From the NCBI GenBank assembly GCA_965652565.1, contig CBFGWL010000039.1:1-25209 (forward strand): DNA of 25,209 nt, given 5' to 3'. The notes beneath the pieces are model-generated. The model saw only the letters and a list, made by a program, of their open reading frames with translations, did not search any database and was not told where the DNA came from. The position numbers and the translations under genes are program-made. Below are positions 14,711-23,132 of the stretch, one piece after another. The DNA comes from RSA11 sp965652565 (GTDB lineage: Bacteria; Actinomycetota; Thermoleophilia; Solirubrobacterales; 70-9). Positions within the stretch are counted from its first letter, which is position 1. Each line of letters begins with the position of its first letter.

Positions 14711-15742
14711 ATGAGAAATCGACGACCCATCCATAGGACGCTTGCGGTCCTCGCGATCGTCGCGGGCTTGCTGGTAGCCGGCTGCGGGGACGACGACGGC
14801 GGCGACGCCACTGCTCAATCCGACGGGAGCGGCGACGTTGCGGGCAAGGAAGTGATCCTGCTGAGTTGCGCCGCTTCGAACCCGTGGTGCAAGACGTTCA
14901 ACGAGGAGATCATCGCCGGGCTGGAGGCCGAAGGCGTCAACGTCGAGCTGCTCGAGAACAACTTCGACACCGCGGTCCAGACCCAGCAGTTCAACCAGGC
15001 GATCGCCAAGAAGCCCGACCTGATCCTGCTCGAGGCCACCGACACCAAGTCCGTGGTCCCCTCAATCCAAAAGGCGGCTCAAGCGGGCGTACCCGTCATC
15101 AACCTCGACGGGCGCGCCGATGACGCCGCTCAGGACGCGCTCGCCGGGGAGATCCTGGCCGACAACCCGCTGCTCGGCAAGTACGCCGCTGAGAACATCA
15201 TCGACGGCCTCCGCGAGGCGGGCGTTGACGAAGGCAACGTCATCGTCATTACCGGCACGGAGGCATCGACGATCACGGAGGACCGCATGAGCGGCTTCAT
15301 GGAGGTCATGGAGACGGCTCCGGAGTACGAGATCGTTGCCGTCGAGGACGGGAACTGGGATCCGGTTCAGAGCGGCAAGATCGCTCAGGAGCTCTTCGCG
15401 AAGTTCCGCTCCCAGGGCGGCGTGCAAGCGGCGTACGGCATGGCCGACTACCAGGCCGTGCCGATCGTCCAGGCCGCCAAGCAGGCGGGGATCGAGGTCG
15501 GCGTCGACAAGGGCGGCCTGATCGTCACAGGCAGCAACTGCACCAAGGCCGGCATCCAGGCGATCCGCAAGGGCGAGATGTACGGCACCGCCACCGAGGA
15601 CCCCGTCAACCAGGGGAAGGACACCGCGAAGGAAGCGCTCCGCTTCCTCCGCGGAGAGGACATCGGCACCGTTCTCACGCCCCAGGCCCGAGTCCGCGCG
15701 GACAACGTTGAGGAGTACGCGGAGGACTGCTCGAAGTCCTGA
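14711..15742 (+). CDS. CUT2-type ABC transporter substrate-binding lipoprotein
   Basis: The 343-residue protein begins with a lipoprotein signal: basic MRNRRPIHR, a hydrophobic core, and the lipobox LVAGC with Cys25 as the lipidation site, followed by an Asp/Gly-rich tether (GDDDGGD). The mature part is a periplasmic-binding-protein fold of the ribose/galactose type (Peripla_BP_4): EVILLSCAASNPWCKTFNEE at the first lobe, DLILLEATD, GVPVINLDGR, then VIVITGTEASTITEDRMSGF in the second lobe and a GSNCTKAGIQAIRKG-EMYGTATEDP end. It would capture the substrate outside the membrane and pass it to the two permeases. The paired Cys near residues 55 and 62 are unusual for the family's sugar binders. 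First gene of the importer operon; 13 bp before the ATPase. Confidence 0.9.
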   Translation: MRNRRPIHRTLAVLAIVAGLLVAGCGDDDGGDATAQSDGSGDVAGKEVILLSCAASNPWCKTFNEEIIAGLEAEGVNVELLENNFDTAVQTQQFNQAIAKKPDLILLEATDTKSVVPSIQKAAQAGVPVINLDGRADDAAQDALAGEILADNPLLGKYAAENIIDGLREAGVDEGNVIVITGTEASTITEDRMSGFMEVMETAPEYEIVAVEDGNWDPVQSGKIAQELFAKFRSQGGVQAAYGMADYQAVPIVQAAKQAGIEVGVDKGGLIVTGSNCTKAGIQAIRKGEMYGTATEDPVNQGKDTAKEALRFLRGEDIGTVLTPQARVRADNVEEYAEDCSKS

Positions 15743-15755
15743 GCCGGTTGGCCAG

Positions 15756-17282
15756 ATGAACGCGACTCCTCCTGGGTCAACGAGCCTGATCCGCCTCGAA
15801 GCTGTTTCGCGCAGCTTCGGGGCGATCAGGGCTTTGGACGGTGTATCGCTGGAGATCCGGCCCGGCGAAGTTCACGGTCTCTGCGGTCACAACGGGGCCG
15901 GCAAGAGCACCCTCGTCAAGATCCTCACCGGCCAGATCGAGCCCGATGGCGGCGAGCTCGCGATCGTGGGCGAGCGCGTTCGGCTCGGCTCGCCGCAGGA
16001 GGCGCAGCGGCGGGGGATTGCGTTCGTCGATCAGGAGCTGAGCGTCGTTCCGGTGCTCTCCGTCGCCGACAACCTCCTGCTGGGTGGGATCAACGAGCCG
16101 TTCTGGCGACGCGCTGGCCCGACTCGCGAGCGCAGTCGCAAGCTGCTCGACCTGGTTGGGCTGCAGGACATCGACGGCGCCGAGTCCGTCGCGGATCTTT
16201 CGATCGGCGAGCGTCAGCTCGTTGAGATCGCGCGCGCGTTGGGCCGAGAGGCGCGCCTGCTGATCCTGGATGAGCCAACGGCGACGCTGAGCAGCGCGGA
16301 GATCGAACATGTCTTCGCGGCGATCCGCCGGGTCGCTGCGGCGGGGTGCGCCGTGATCTTCGTGTCGCATCGCCTCGACGAGGTCATGGAGATCTGCGAC
16401 CGAGTCACCGTCCTTCGCGACGGCAACTTGATCGGCACGGTCCAGCGGGAAGAGCTGAGCACCGATCGCCTTGTCGAGATGATGCTCGGCGACGTAGCGC
16501 TCGCCCAGTCGAGTGCGGAGCGCGCGCCCGGCGCGACCGGGGAGCGGCTGGTCATCGAGGAGCTCAACGCCGACCGCCTCCAGCCGGGATTCGCTCTACA
16601 GGCACACGGTGGCCGGGTCTACGCGCTCGCCGGCCAGCTCGGCTCGGGCGCAAGCGAGGTGCTGCGCGCCCTGGCGGGTCTGCGGCCCGAGGCGTATGGG
16701 CGCGTGACCTTGAGTGGAAAGTCACTGCCATTGGGCTCGCCCTTTCGGGCTGCGCGCGCGGGTGTCGCCTACATCTCGAACGATCGCAAGGGCGAGGGGC
16801 TCTTCCTCGGCCAGACGGCCCGCGACAACCTCCTGTCTACCCGCTTGCGGGCGGCGAGCCAGCTAGGCGTAATCGCCCGCGGCCGGGCCCGTGCGGAGGC
16901 GAACGCCCTGGCGAGCACGATCGGGCTCGCGGCGGAGCGAATCGATGAGCCAGTCGAACGGCTCAGCGGCGGGAACCAGCAGAAGGTCCTGCTGGGCCGC
17001 TGTCTCGGGCGCAGTGACCTGCGCGCGCTCCTGCTCGATGACCCGACTCGGGGAGTCGACGTCCGCGGTCGCGCGGACATCCACGCGCTGATCCGGGAGG
17101 TCGCAGCGCAGGGCGCCATCGTGATCTTCACGTCGACCGAGCTCGACGAGATCCTGGAGCTGGCCGACGAGATCATGGTGATGCGCGCCGGGAGGGTGGT
17201 CACGCGGCTCGATCGCGAGGACGCGGACGCGCACACGGTGCTCGGCGCCATGACGCACGGCACGATCGAGGCGGCCGCGTGA
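15756..17282 (+). CDS. CUT2-type ABC transporter ATPase, tandem nucleotide-binding domains
   Basis: This 508-residue cytoplasmic protein is an RbsA/MglA-type fusion of two ATPase domains. The first is complete: Walker A GHNGAGKS (44-51), signature LSIGERQ (148-154), Walker B LLILDEP (168-174) and switch His205 in VSHRL. The second is degenerate, as usual in the family: its Walker A position reads GQLGSGAS (293-300, no Lys), the signature LSGGNQQ is intact (403-409), Walker B is LLLDDP (Glu replaced by Asp) and the switch His is missing (TSTELDE). It therefore probably hydrolyses ATP at one site. Start ATG 15756 lies 13 bp after the lipoprotein stop. Its TGA overlaps the GTG start of the first permease. 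Confidence 0.93.
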   Translation: MNATPPGSTSLIRLEAVSRSFGAIRALDGVSLEIRPGEVHGLCGHNGAGKSTLVKILTGQIEPDGGELAIVGERVRLGSPQEAQRRGIAFVDQELSVVPVLSVADNLLLGGINEPFWRRAGPTRERSRKLLDLVGLQDIDGAESVADLSIGERQLVEIARALGREARLLILDEPTATLSSAEIEHVFAAIRRVAAAGCAVIFVSHRLDEVMEICDRVTVLRDGNLIGTVQREELSTDRLVEMMLGDVALAQSSAERAPGATGERLVIEELNADRLQPGFALQAHGGRVYALAGQLGSGASEVLRALAGLRPEAYGRVTLSGKSLPLGSPFRAARAGVAYISNDRKGEGLFLGQTARDNLLSTRLRAASQLGVIARGRARAEANALASTIGLAAERIDEPVERLSGGNQQKVLLGRCLGRSDLRALLLDDPTRGVDVRGRADIHALIREVAAQGAIVIFTSTELDEILELADEIMVMRAGRVVTRLDREDADAHTVLGAMTHGTIEAAA

Positions 17283-18262
17283 GCACGCGGGCGAGCACGC
17301 TGCGGGGCTTGGGCGTGGGCCAGCTCGCTCCACGCCGAGGGCTGACGGCCGTTCTGCAGGCCCTCCTGGCGCTCGCCGCCGTGGCCTTCGTCGTCCTCGC
17401 GCTCTCGACCCAGGGTTTCTTCACCGTCGACAACGCGCGCGCCATCCTCGCGTCGCTGGGGTTCGTCGGGATCCTCGCGGTCGGGATGACGGTGATCATG
17501 ATCAGCGGCTCGTTCGCGTCGCTGTCCCTGGGGATGACCGCAGCGGTCACCGCAATGTTCTTCCTCTCGAGCCTGCGCTTCGGGATCGCGGTCGCGATCA
17601 TCGCGGCGATCGCCTTGGGGGCGCTGATCGGCGCGCTTCAGGGCGCGATGATCGGTGGTTGGGGCGCGAACCCGATCATCCTCACGATCGCCGCGGGAGC
17701 GCTCCAGGAGGGGGTGGCGGTGGCGTTGTCGTCGGGCGGCACGATCGTGCCCACGACCGAGAGCTACGCGTTTCTGAACGACACCATCCTCGGCGTTCCG
17801 CTGTCGTTCTACATCCTGCTCGCGCTTGTCGCCGCCGTCTCATGGATGATGCGGCGAACTGCCTTCGGCCGCCAGGTGTTCATGACCGGCGACAACCGCG
17901 AGGCCGCGCGCGCCGCCGGACTTCGGCTCGGCTGGATCGGCACCGGGGTGTTCGGGCTTGCGGGGGCGACCGCCGGCCTGGCCGGCGTCTTGCTCGGGGC
18001 CTACAACCAAAGCGCCTCGCTGTTGCTTGAGGGCTCCCTCACGTACGACGCAATCGCGGCGACGCTGGTCGGCGGCGCGGCGATCACAGGAGGCAAGGGC
18101 TCGATCTGGCGCACGCTGCTGGGCGCACTGGTGATCGCGACGATCACCGACCTCCTGCTGCTGCGCGGCTACAGCACCGGTATCCAGATCATGATCAAGG
18201 GCCTGCTCGTGATCGCCGTGGTCGTGCTCGTCCACGTCCGCGGAGGGGGGCACCGGCGATGA
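17279..18262 (+). CDS. CUT2-type ABC transporter permease 1
   Basis: The 327-residue integral membrane protein belongs to the RbsC-like BPD_transp_2 family, with about eight to ten hydrophobic helices. Characteristic parts are VDNARAILASLGFVGILAVG followed by MTVIMISGSFASLSLGMTAA, the GALQGAMIGGWGANPIILTI region, and FGRQVFMTGDNREAARAAGL, the cytoplasmic coupling segment that contacts the ATPase. It would form half of a heterodimeric channel with the next gene. The start is a GTG at 17279 that overlaps the ATPase stop (GTGA), so the two are translationally coupled. Its stop overlaps the ATG of permease 2. Confidence 0.92.
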   Translation: MSTRASTLRGLGVGQLAPRRGLTAVLQALLALAAVAFVVLALSTQGFFTVDNARAILASLGFVGILAVGMTVIMISGSFASLSLGMTAAVTAMFFLSSLRFGIAVAIIAAIALGALIGALQGAMIGGWGANPIILTIAAGALQEGVAVALSSGGTIVPTTESYAFLNDTILGVPLSFYILLALVAAVSWMMRRTAFGRQVFMTGDNREAARAAGLRLGWIGTGVFGLAGATAGLAGVLLGAYNQSASLLLEGSLTYDAIAATLVGGAAITGGKGSIWRTLLGALVIATITDLLLLRGYSTGIQIMIKGLLVIAVVVLVHVRGGGHRR

Positions 18263-19299
18263 TCCGAACCCGCAGGGTCTCGCGCCGTCTTCAGCGTGCA
18301 CTCCCGCTAGTCGTCCTCGGCGGTATCGCCCTGGCGCTTCTGGGGCTGCCGCTCTACTCCGACGAGAACCTGACCAGCTTCAACGTCTACAACGCGCTGC
18401 AGGCGTTCTCCTCGCTCGGCCTCCTGGCGCTCGCGGTCGGGCTGACGATGATCGCCGGCGAGTTCGACCTCTCGACGATCGGCATGTACGCGCTGGGCGG
18501 CATGCTGGCGGTTCAGCTGGGCGACCCCTCGCCAGTGCTCGGCATCGCTGCCGCGATCCTCGCGGGCCTGATCATCGGCGCGATCCAGGGCGGGATCATC
18601 GCGCGCCTGCGGATCAGCTCCGTGCCGGTCACGCTCGGCGGTTACATCGCGGTGTTGGGTCTCACCAGCGTCATCTCCAGCGGGAAGAGCGTGGCCTACG
18701 AGCGGCTCGAGGTCGGGGTTTGGCTCGAGCAGGTGACCGCCACCTTCTTCTCGCCGCGCAGCCTGATCGCGCTGGCGGTCTTCGCCGCCGTGGCGGCGCT
18801 GCTGCACTGGTCGCGGCTCGGCCGAGACCTGCGCGCTGTCGGCGGCGATCGCCGGGCGGCGCGCGCGGCGGGCGTGAAGACCGACCGGGTGCTGGTCGGC
18901 ACCTTCATGGCGTCGGCCGCGCTCTCCGCGCTCGGCGGTGGGTTGCTCGCGTACAGCATCGCGTCGGCGAACCCGGACCCCGGGCTGACGCCCTTCATCT
19001 TCGCTGTGACCGCAGCACTCCTGGGCGGCGTCACGCTCGCGGGCGGCCAGGGAGCGGTGCTGGGGATCGCCGTCGGCGCGATCTCCCTCGCTCTTCTCCA
19101 GGAACTGTTCGTGATCCTGGCGACCCCGGATTACGTCTCGAAGCTGGTGCTGGGCGGACTGCTTGTGCTCGTGGTGGTCGTCGAGGCGCCCGACCTGCGT
19201 CGTGCTGCGACGGCGGCGCGCGCTCGTCTCAGGAATTCGCAGGGCGGCGACGGCGGCATGAAGCCGCTCGCCGCATCCCCGAATCAGAAAGGACCGTGA
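18259..19299 (+). CDS. CUT2-type ABC transporter permease 2
   Basis: The 346-residue protein is a second RbsC-like permease with about nine hydrophobic helices. It shows the same landmarks as permease 1: NVYNALQAFSSLGLLALAVG and MIAGEFDLSTIGMYALGG, then IQGGIIARLRISSVPVTLGG, and the coupling segment LGRDLRAVGGDRRAARAAGV. The presence of two different permeases with one binding protein indicates a heterodimeric channel. The AGEFDLS motif matches the usual family form, while permease 1 has SGSFASLS there. The ATG at 18259 overlaps the stop of permease 1 (ATGA). The last 20 residues are a polar tail. HyuA starts 4 bp after its stop. Confidence 0.92.
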   Translation: MIRTRRVSRRLQRALPLVVLGGIALALLGLPLYSDENLTSFNVYNALQAFSSLGLLALAVGLTMIAGEFDLSTIGMYALGGMLAVQLGDPSPVLGIAAAILAGLIIGAIQGGIIARLRISSVPVTLGGYIAVLGLTSVISSGKSVAYERLEVGVWLEQVTATFFSPRSLIALAVFAAVAALLHWSRLGRDLRAVGGDRRAARAAGVKTDRVLVGTFMASAALSALGGGLLAYSIASANPDPGLTPFIFAVTAALLGGVTLAGGQGAVLGIAVGAISLALLQELFVILATPDYVSKLVLGGLLVLVVVVEAPDLRRAATAARARLRNSQGGDGGMKPLAASPNQKGP

Positions 19300-19303
19300 T
19301 CGG

Positions 19304-21373
19304 ATGTTGAGGGTGGGAGTCGACGTCGGAGGGACCTTCACGGACCTCTACGCGTGGGGGCCGGGTGAGGAAGCCCGAGCCGCGAAAGCGCTGACCACGC
19401 CGGATGATCTAACCGACGGCGTGTTCGCCGCGCTCGCCGAGGCGCGGATCGAGCTGAAGGAGGTGGAGCTGCTGGTCCACGGCAGCACCACCGCGATCAA
19501 TTCGCTGATCGAGCGCAGCTTCCCCGAGCCCGCGTTCCTGACCACGAAGGGCTTCCGCGACGTGGTTGAGATCGGCCGCATCCACCGCGAGCACCTGTAC
19601 GAGCCCTACCAGCGAAAGCCGCAGCCCCTCTCGCGGCGGCGCCACCGTTGGACCGTGCCCGAGCGGATCACCGCTGATGGCAGCGTGCGCGCGCCCCTGG
19701 ACGAGGAAGCGGTGCGCGCGGCGGCGCGGGAGATGGCCGCGGCGGGCATCCGCAACGTCGCGATCGGGTTCATCAACAGCTACGCGAACCCGGCTCACGA
19801 GCGCCGTGCAGCCGAGGTGATCGCCGAAGAGATCCCCGGCGCGATGATCGCGCTGTCCTCCGACATCCCGAAGTTCCGGGAGCTTGGGCGCTTCACCACC
19901 GCGATCGTGAGGGCGGCGCTCCTGCCGGTGATGGGCGACTACTTCGAGCGCCTCGAGCAGCGGCTGCGGACGGAGGGCTTTGAGGGTTCGCTCTGCGTGA
20001 TCAAGTCGAACGGCGGGATCGTGCGCGCCGACGTCGCCCGGGAGCGCCCCGATGACCTGCTCGAGTCGGGCCCTGCCGGCGGCGTCGCGGCCGCGGGACA
20101 GCTTTGCCGCACCCTGGGCCGCCCGCGCCTCGTCACAACCGACATGGGCGGTACGAGCTTCGACGTCTGCCTGGTCGAGGACGGGCAGGGGCTGATCCGC
20201 GACGACTACGAGATCGAGTGGGATATGCCCGTGATCACCCCGATGCTCGACATCCGAAGCATCGGCGCGGGGGGCGGCTCGATCGCGTGGATCGACGACG
20301 GGGGCTCGCTGCGGGTCGGCCCGCGCTCGGCGGGCTCGGTGCCCGGCCCGGCGTGCTACGGACTGGGTGGAACCGAACCGACCGTGACCGACGCGAATCT
20401 GGTGCTCGGCCGACTCAGCACCTCGCTCGGCGGACGTCTCGAGCTCGACCGCGCGAAGGCGGAGGAGGCGATCGCCAGGGTCGCGGAGCCGCTGGGCCTT
20501 GACCCGCTCGTCTGCGCCGAGGGGATCCTCGAGATCTGCACGGAGAACATGGCCTCGGCGATCAAGATGGTCTCGGTCGACCGCGGACGCGACCCGCGCG
20601 ACTTCGCCGTCGTCACGTTCGGTGGCGCGGGCGCCATGCATGCCGCGGGGATCGCGCGCTCGCTCGACATCGGCGAGGTGATCGTGCCGCCGTTCGCCGG
20701 CGTTGCCTCCGCCTACGGCGCCTCGGTGATGGACGTCCGCCTCGATTCCGAGCAGACCTTCTACGCCGAGTGCGATGGGCTCGATCCCGCTGCCCTGGAG
20801 GAACGTTTCGCTGAATTGGAGGCCGACGTGCGGCAGCGGCTCCTGGACCACGGGATCGCCGAGGGCGACATCGGCCTTAGCCGCTTCGCCGGCATGCGCT
20901 ACGTGGGCCAGTCGTACGAGGTGGAGACGCCCGTGGAGCCGGGGGCGATCGACGGCCCGGCGCTCGAGCGGCTGGTGGCGGCCTTCCACGACGCGCACGA
21001 TCGCGAACACGGTGTGCGCGCGGATGGCTCGCCGGTGGCCGTGGTCAACCTCCGCGTGAGCGGGGAGGGTCGTCTGAGCAAGCCCGACACCGCGGCGCGG
21101 GTCGCCGGCGGCGAGGGCACGGGCGGATCGCTCGAGTCCCGGCAGGTCTACTTCAACGGCGTCTGGCACGACGCCGAGATCCACGACGGCGCCGCGCTGC
21201 GCGCGGGCGACGAGCTCGCGGGGCCGGCGATCGTCCAATACGGCGAGACGACGCTCGTGCTGCCGCCAGGCACGCACGGGCGGATCGACGAAGAGGGCAA
21301 CGCGATCCTCACCGTCACGACTTTGTCGGACGAAGTGCCGGTTGAGGTCGCCGGCGCAGCACAGGGAGGCTGA
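19304..21373 (+). CDS. hyuA: Hydantoinase/5-oxoprolinase family subunit A
   Basis: The 689-residue protein is the ATP-binding (actin-like, ASKHA fold) subunit of the HyuA/OplA family, which opens cyclic amides such as N-methylhydantoin or 5-oxoproline using ATP; other members carboxylate acetone or acetophenone. Seen: the N-terminal phosphate loop GVDVGGTFTD (5-14), HGSTTAINS (59-67), a second ATP loop TDMGGTSFDV (near 280), IGAGGGSIAW (near 322), the SAGSVPGPACYG run with TEPTVTDANLVLGRL, and FGGAGAMHA (near 440). Its length is normal for a stand-alone A subunit. Substrate cannot be assigned. AGAAAGGA at 19286-19293 serves as ribosome binding site. It begins 4 bp after permease 2 and overlaps the B subunit start, so import and ring opening are encoded in one transcript. 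Confidence 0.9.
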   Translation: MLRVGVDVGGTFTDLYAWGPGEEARAAKALTTPDDLTDGVFAALAEARIELKEVELLVHGSTTAINSLIERSFPEPAFLTTKGFRDVVEIGRIHREHLYEPYQRKPQPLSRRRHRWTVPERITADGSVRAPLDEEAVRAAAREMAAAGIRNVAIGFINSYANPAHERRAAEVIAEEIPGAMIALSSDIPKFRELGRFTTAIVRAALLPVMGDYFERLEQRLRTEGFEGSLCVIKSNGGIVRADVARERPDDLLESGPAGGVAAAGQLCRTLGRPRLVTTDMGGTSFDVCLVEDGQGLIRDDYEIEWDMPVITPMLDIRSIGAGGGSIAWIDDGGSLRVGPRSAGSVPGPACYGLGGTEPTVTDANLVLGRLSTSLGGRLELDRAKAEEAIARVAEPLGLDPLVCAEGILEICTENMASAIKMVSVDRGRDPRDFAVVTFGGAGAMHAAGIARSLDIGEVIVPPFAGVASAYGASVMDVRLDSEQTFYAECDGLDPAALEERFAELEADVRQRLLDHGIAEGDIGLSRFAGMRYVGQSYEVETPVEPGAIDGPALERLVAAFHDAHDREHGVRADGSPVAVVNLRVSGEGRLSKPDTAARVAGGEGTGGSLESRQVYFNGVWHDAEIHDGAALRAGDELAGPAIVQYGETTLVLPPGTHGRIDEEGNAILTVTTLSDEVPVEVAGAAQGG
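21364..21369 (+). promoter_or_regulatory. Shine-Dalgarno GGGAGG for subunit B
   Basis: GGGAGG lies inside the end of subunit A, 6 bases before the ATG at 21376 and 3 before the ATG at 21373. Both ATGs are in frame; spacing favours 21376. Confidence 0.6.
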
Positions 21374-21375
21374 TG

Positions 21376-23118
21376 ATGGACCCCATCACGTTCGAGGTAA
21401 TGCGCAGTTCGTTTGAGTACATCTGCGAGCGCATGAGCCGCGTGCTCCAGCGCGCCGCGTTCTCGCCGCTGATCGTCGACATGGTCGACTTCTCGAACGC
21501 GATCTTCGACGCGAACGGAAACCTCGTCGGACAGGCGGCGAACTGCCCGGTCCATCTCGGCGCCATGCACTTCAGCGCCCGGGCGGCGATCGAGCGGTTC
21601 GGCCTCGACAACCTGGGGCCGGGAGACGTCGTCGTCCTGAATGACCCCTACCACGGGGGCACTCACACAAACGACGTGACGCTGACCGCTCCCGTGCACG
21701 AGGACGGGGTTCTGCTCGGCTTCTCGGTGAGTCGCGCCCACTGGACCGACGTGGGCGGCGGCGGCGCCGGCGGCCAGGGCTTCGGCACCCACATCGCCGC
21801 CGAGGGCCTGCGGATCCCGCCCATGAAGCTCGTCGACGGCGGCGTCCTCAACGAGGACCTCGTCAACCTCCTGCGGGCCAGCAGCCGCGTGCCCCAGCAC
21901 GTCGACGGCGACCTCCGCGCGCAGCTCGGTGCGGTGCGCGTGGGCGAGAGCGAGCTCCAGCGCCTCGCGCAGCGCTATGGCGCCGACACGCTGCTCGAGG
22001 CGATGGAGGAGGTGCAGGACTACACCGAGCGGATGACGCGGGCGGCGATCGCCCGGATGCCCGACGGCGTCTACGAGGCCGAGGAGTACACGGACACGGA
22101 CGGCTTCAGCGAGGAACCGATCCGCTTGCGCCTCAAGCTGATCGTCGAGGGCGACGGCATCGCCGTCGACTTCGAGGGGACGGACCCGATGGTTGCGGGC
22201 TCGATCAACTCCCCGCTGGCCAACACCCACTCATGCGTCTACTACGCGCTGAAGTTCTTCCTGCAGCCGGAGGCGCCGGCGAACGCGGGGATGTATCGCG
22301 CCATCGACATCCGCGTTCCCGAACGCACGTGGCTCAACTCCGAGTGGCCCGCGCCGACGGTGGGTTGCACCACGGTCGCGGCCTCCAAGGTCGGCGCCGC
22401 GATCTGGGAGGCAATCGCCAAGGCGATTCCCGACCAGGCGATCGCGCCCACGAGCGCTGAGATCAACTGGTTCGTCGCAGCCGTTGAGGACGCCCAGGGC
22501 CAGCAGACCATCTACTCCGAGTTGCCGCCGGGGGGTTGGGGCGGAACGCCGCACGGTGACGGCATGAGCGCGACGATGGACCCGCTCGGGAACTGCACCA
22601 ACCTGCCGATCGAGGTCGGCGAGCTGCTCTTCCCGGTCGAGTACGAGTCGATGGAGTTGCGCCCCGACTCGGGCGGCCCCGGTCGCTACCGCGGCGGCCT
22701 GGGCCAGCTCTTCCAGGTGCGCTGGCTCGGCCGGGCCGCGCTCAGCATGGGATGCTCGCGCACGTTTGAGGGATCTCCAGGCGTGAACGGCGGCGCGCCG
22801 AGCCCGGCCCAGCGCCTGGTCAAGGTGCGTCCCGATGGCACGCGCGAGATCATCGGTGGCCTGGACGAGGACGGCAACTGGCATACGTGCGTCATCTCGG
22901 CGGTTCCGTTCCAGGCCGACGAGTCGTTCCTGCTGGAGTCCACGGGCGGCGGGGGCTGGGGATCGCCCTACGAGCGCGACCCTGCGCTCGTGCTCGCGGA
23001 CGTCGAGGACGGCTACATCACGCCGGAGGGCGCGCGCGAGGACTACGGCGTCGTGCTCGCGGACGGAGCCGTTGACGAGGCGGCCACCGCCGCGCGCCGA
23101 GCCGAGCTAGCCGGATAG
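21376..23118 (+). CDS. hyuB: Hydantoinase/5-oxoprolinase family subunit B
   Basis: The 580-residue product is the HyuB-type partner subunit, of normal length. Family landmarks are DPITFEVMRSSFEYICERM at the N-terminus, the FSNAIFDANGNLVGQAANCP-VHLGAM region, NDPYHGGTHTNDVTL, SRAHWTDVGG, DFEGTDPMVAGSINSPLANT, and the glycine-rich end region (DSGGPGRYRGGLGQ, STGGGGWGSP) with an ERDPALVLADVEDGYITPE tail. In related complexes B carries part of the active site for the amide substrate, and A uses ATP. The stop of A overlaps an ATG (TGATG), and the next ATG at 21376 has better ribosome-binding-site spacing. It is the last gene of the operon and converges on the MBL hydrolase 14 bp away. Confidence 0.9.
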   Translation: MDPITFEVMRSSFEYICERMSRVLQRAAFSPLIVDMVDFSNAIFDANGNLVGQAANCPVHLGAMHFSARAAIERFGLDNLGPGDVVVLNDPYHGGTHTNDVTLTAPVHEDGVLLGFSVSRAHWTDVGGGGAGGQGFGTHIAAEGLRIPPMKLVDGGVLNEDLVNLLRASSRVPQHVDGDLRAQLGAVRVGESELQRLAQRYGADTLLEAMEEVQDYTERMTRAAIARMPDGVYEAEEYTDTDGFSEEPIRLRLKLIVEGDGIAVDFEGTDPMVAGSINSPLANTHSCVYYALKFFLQPEAPANAGMYRAIDIRVPERTWLNSEWPAPTVGCTTVAASKVGAAIWEAIAKAIPDQAIAPTSAEINWFVAAVEDAQGQQTIYSELPPGGWGGTPHGDGMSATMDPLGNCTNLPIEVGELLFPVEYESMELRPDSGGPGRYRGGLGQLFQVRWLGRAALSMGCSRTFEGSPGVNGGAPSPAQRLVKVRPDGTREIIGGLDEDGNWHTCVISAVPFQADESFLLESTGGGGWGSPYERDPALVLADVEDGYITPEGAREDYGVVLADGAVDEAATAARRAELAG

Positions 23119-23132
23119 CCGATAGTCCAAGC

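Noticed and set aside
15756..17282. Treating the altered second ATPase site as a damaged gene
   Set aside because: A degenerate second Walker A is normal in RbsA/MglA-type proteins; the frame is intact.
19409..21277. Minus-strand open frame (622 codons) inside hyuA
   Set aside because: It lies wholly antisense to a gene with full HyuA motifs and has low-complexity composition.
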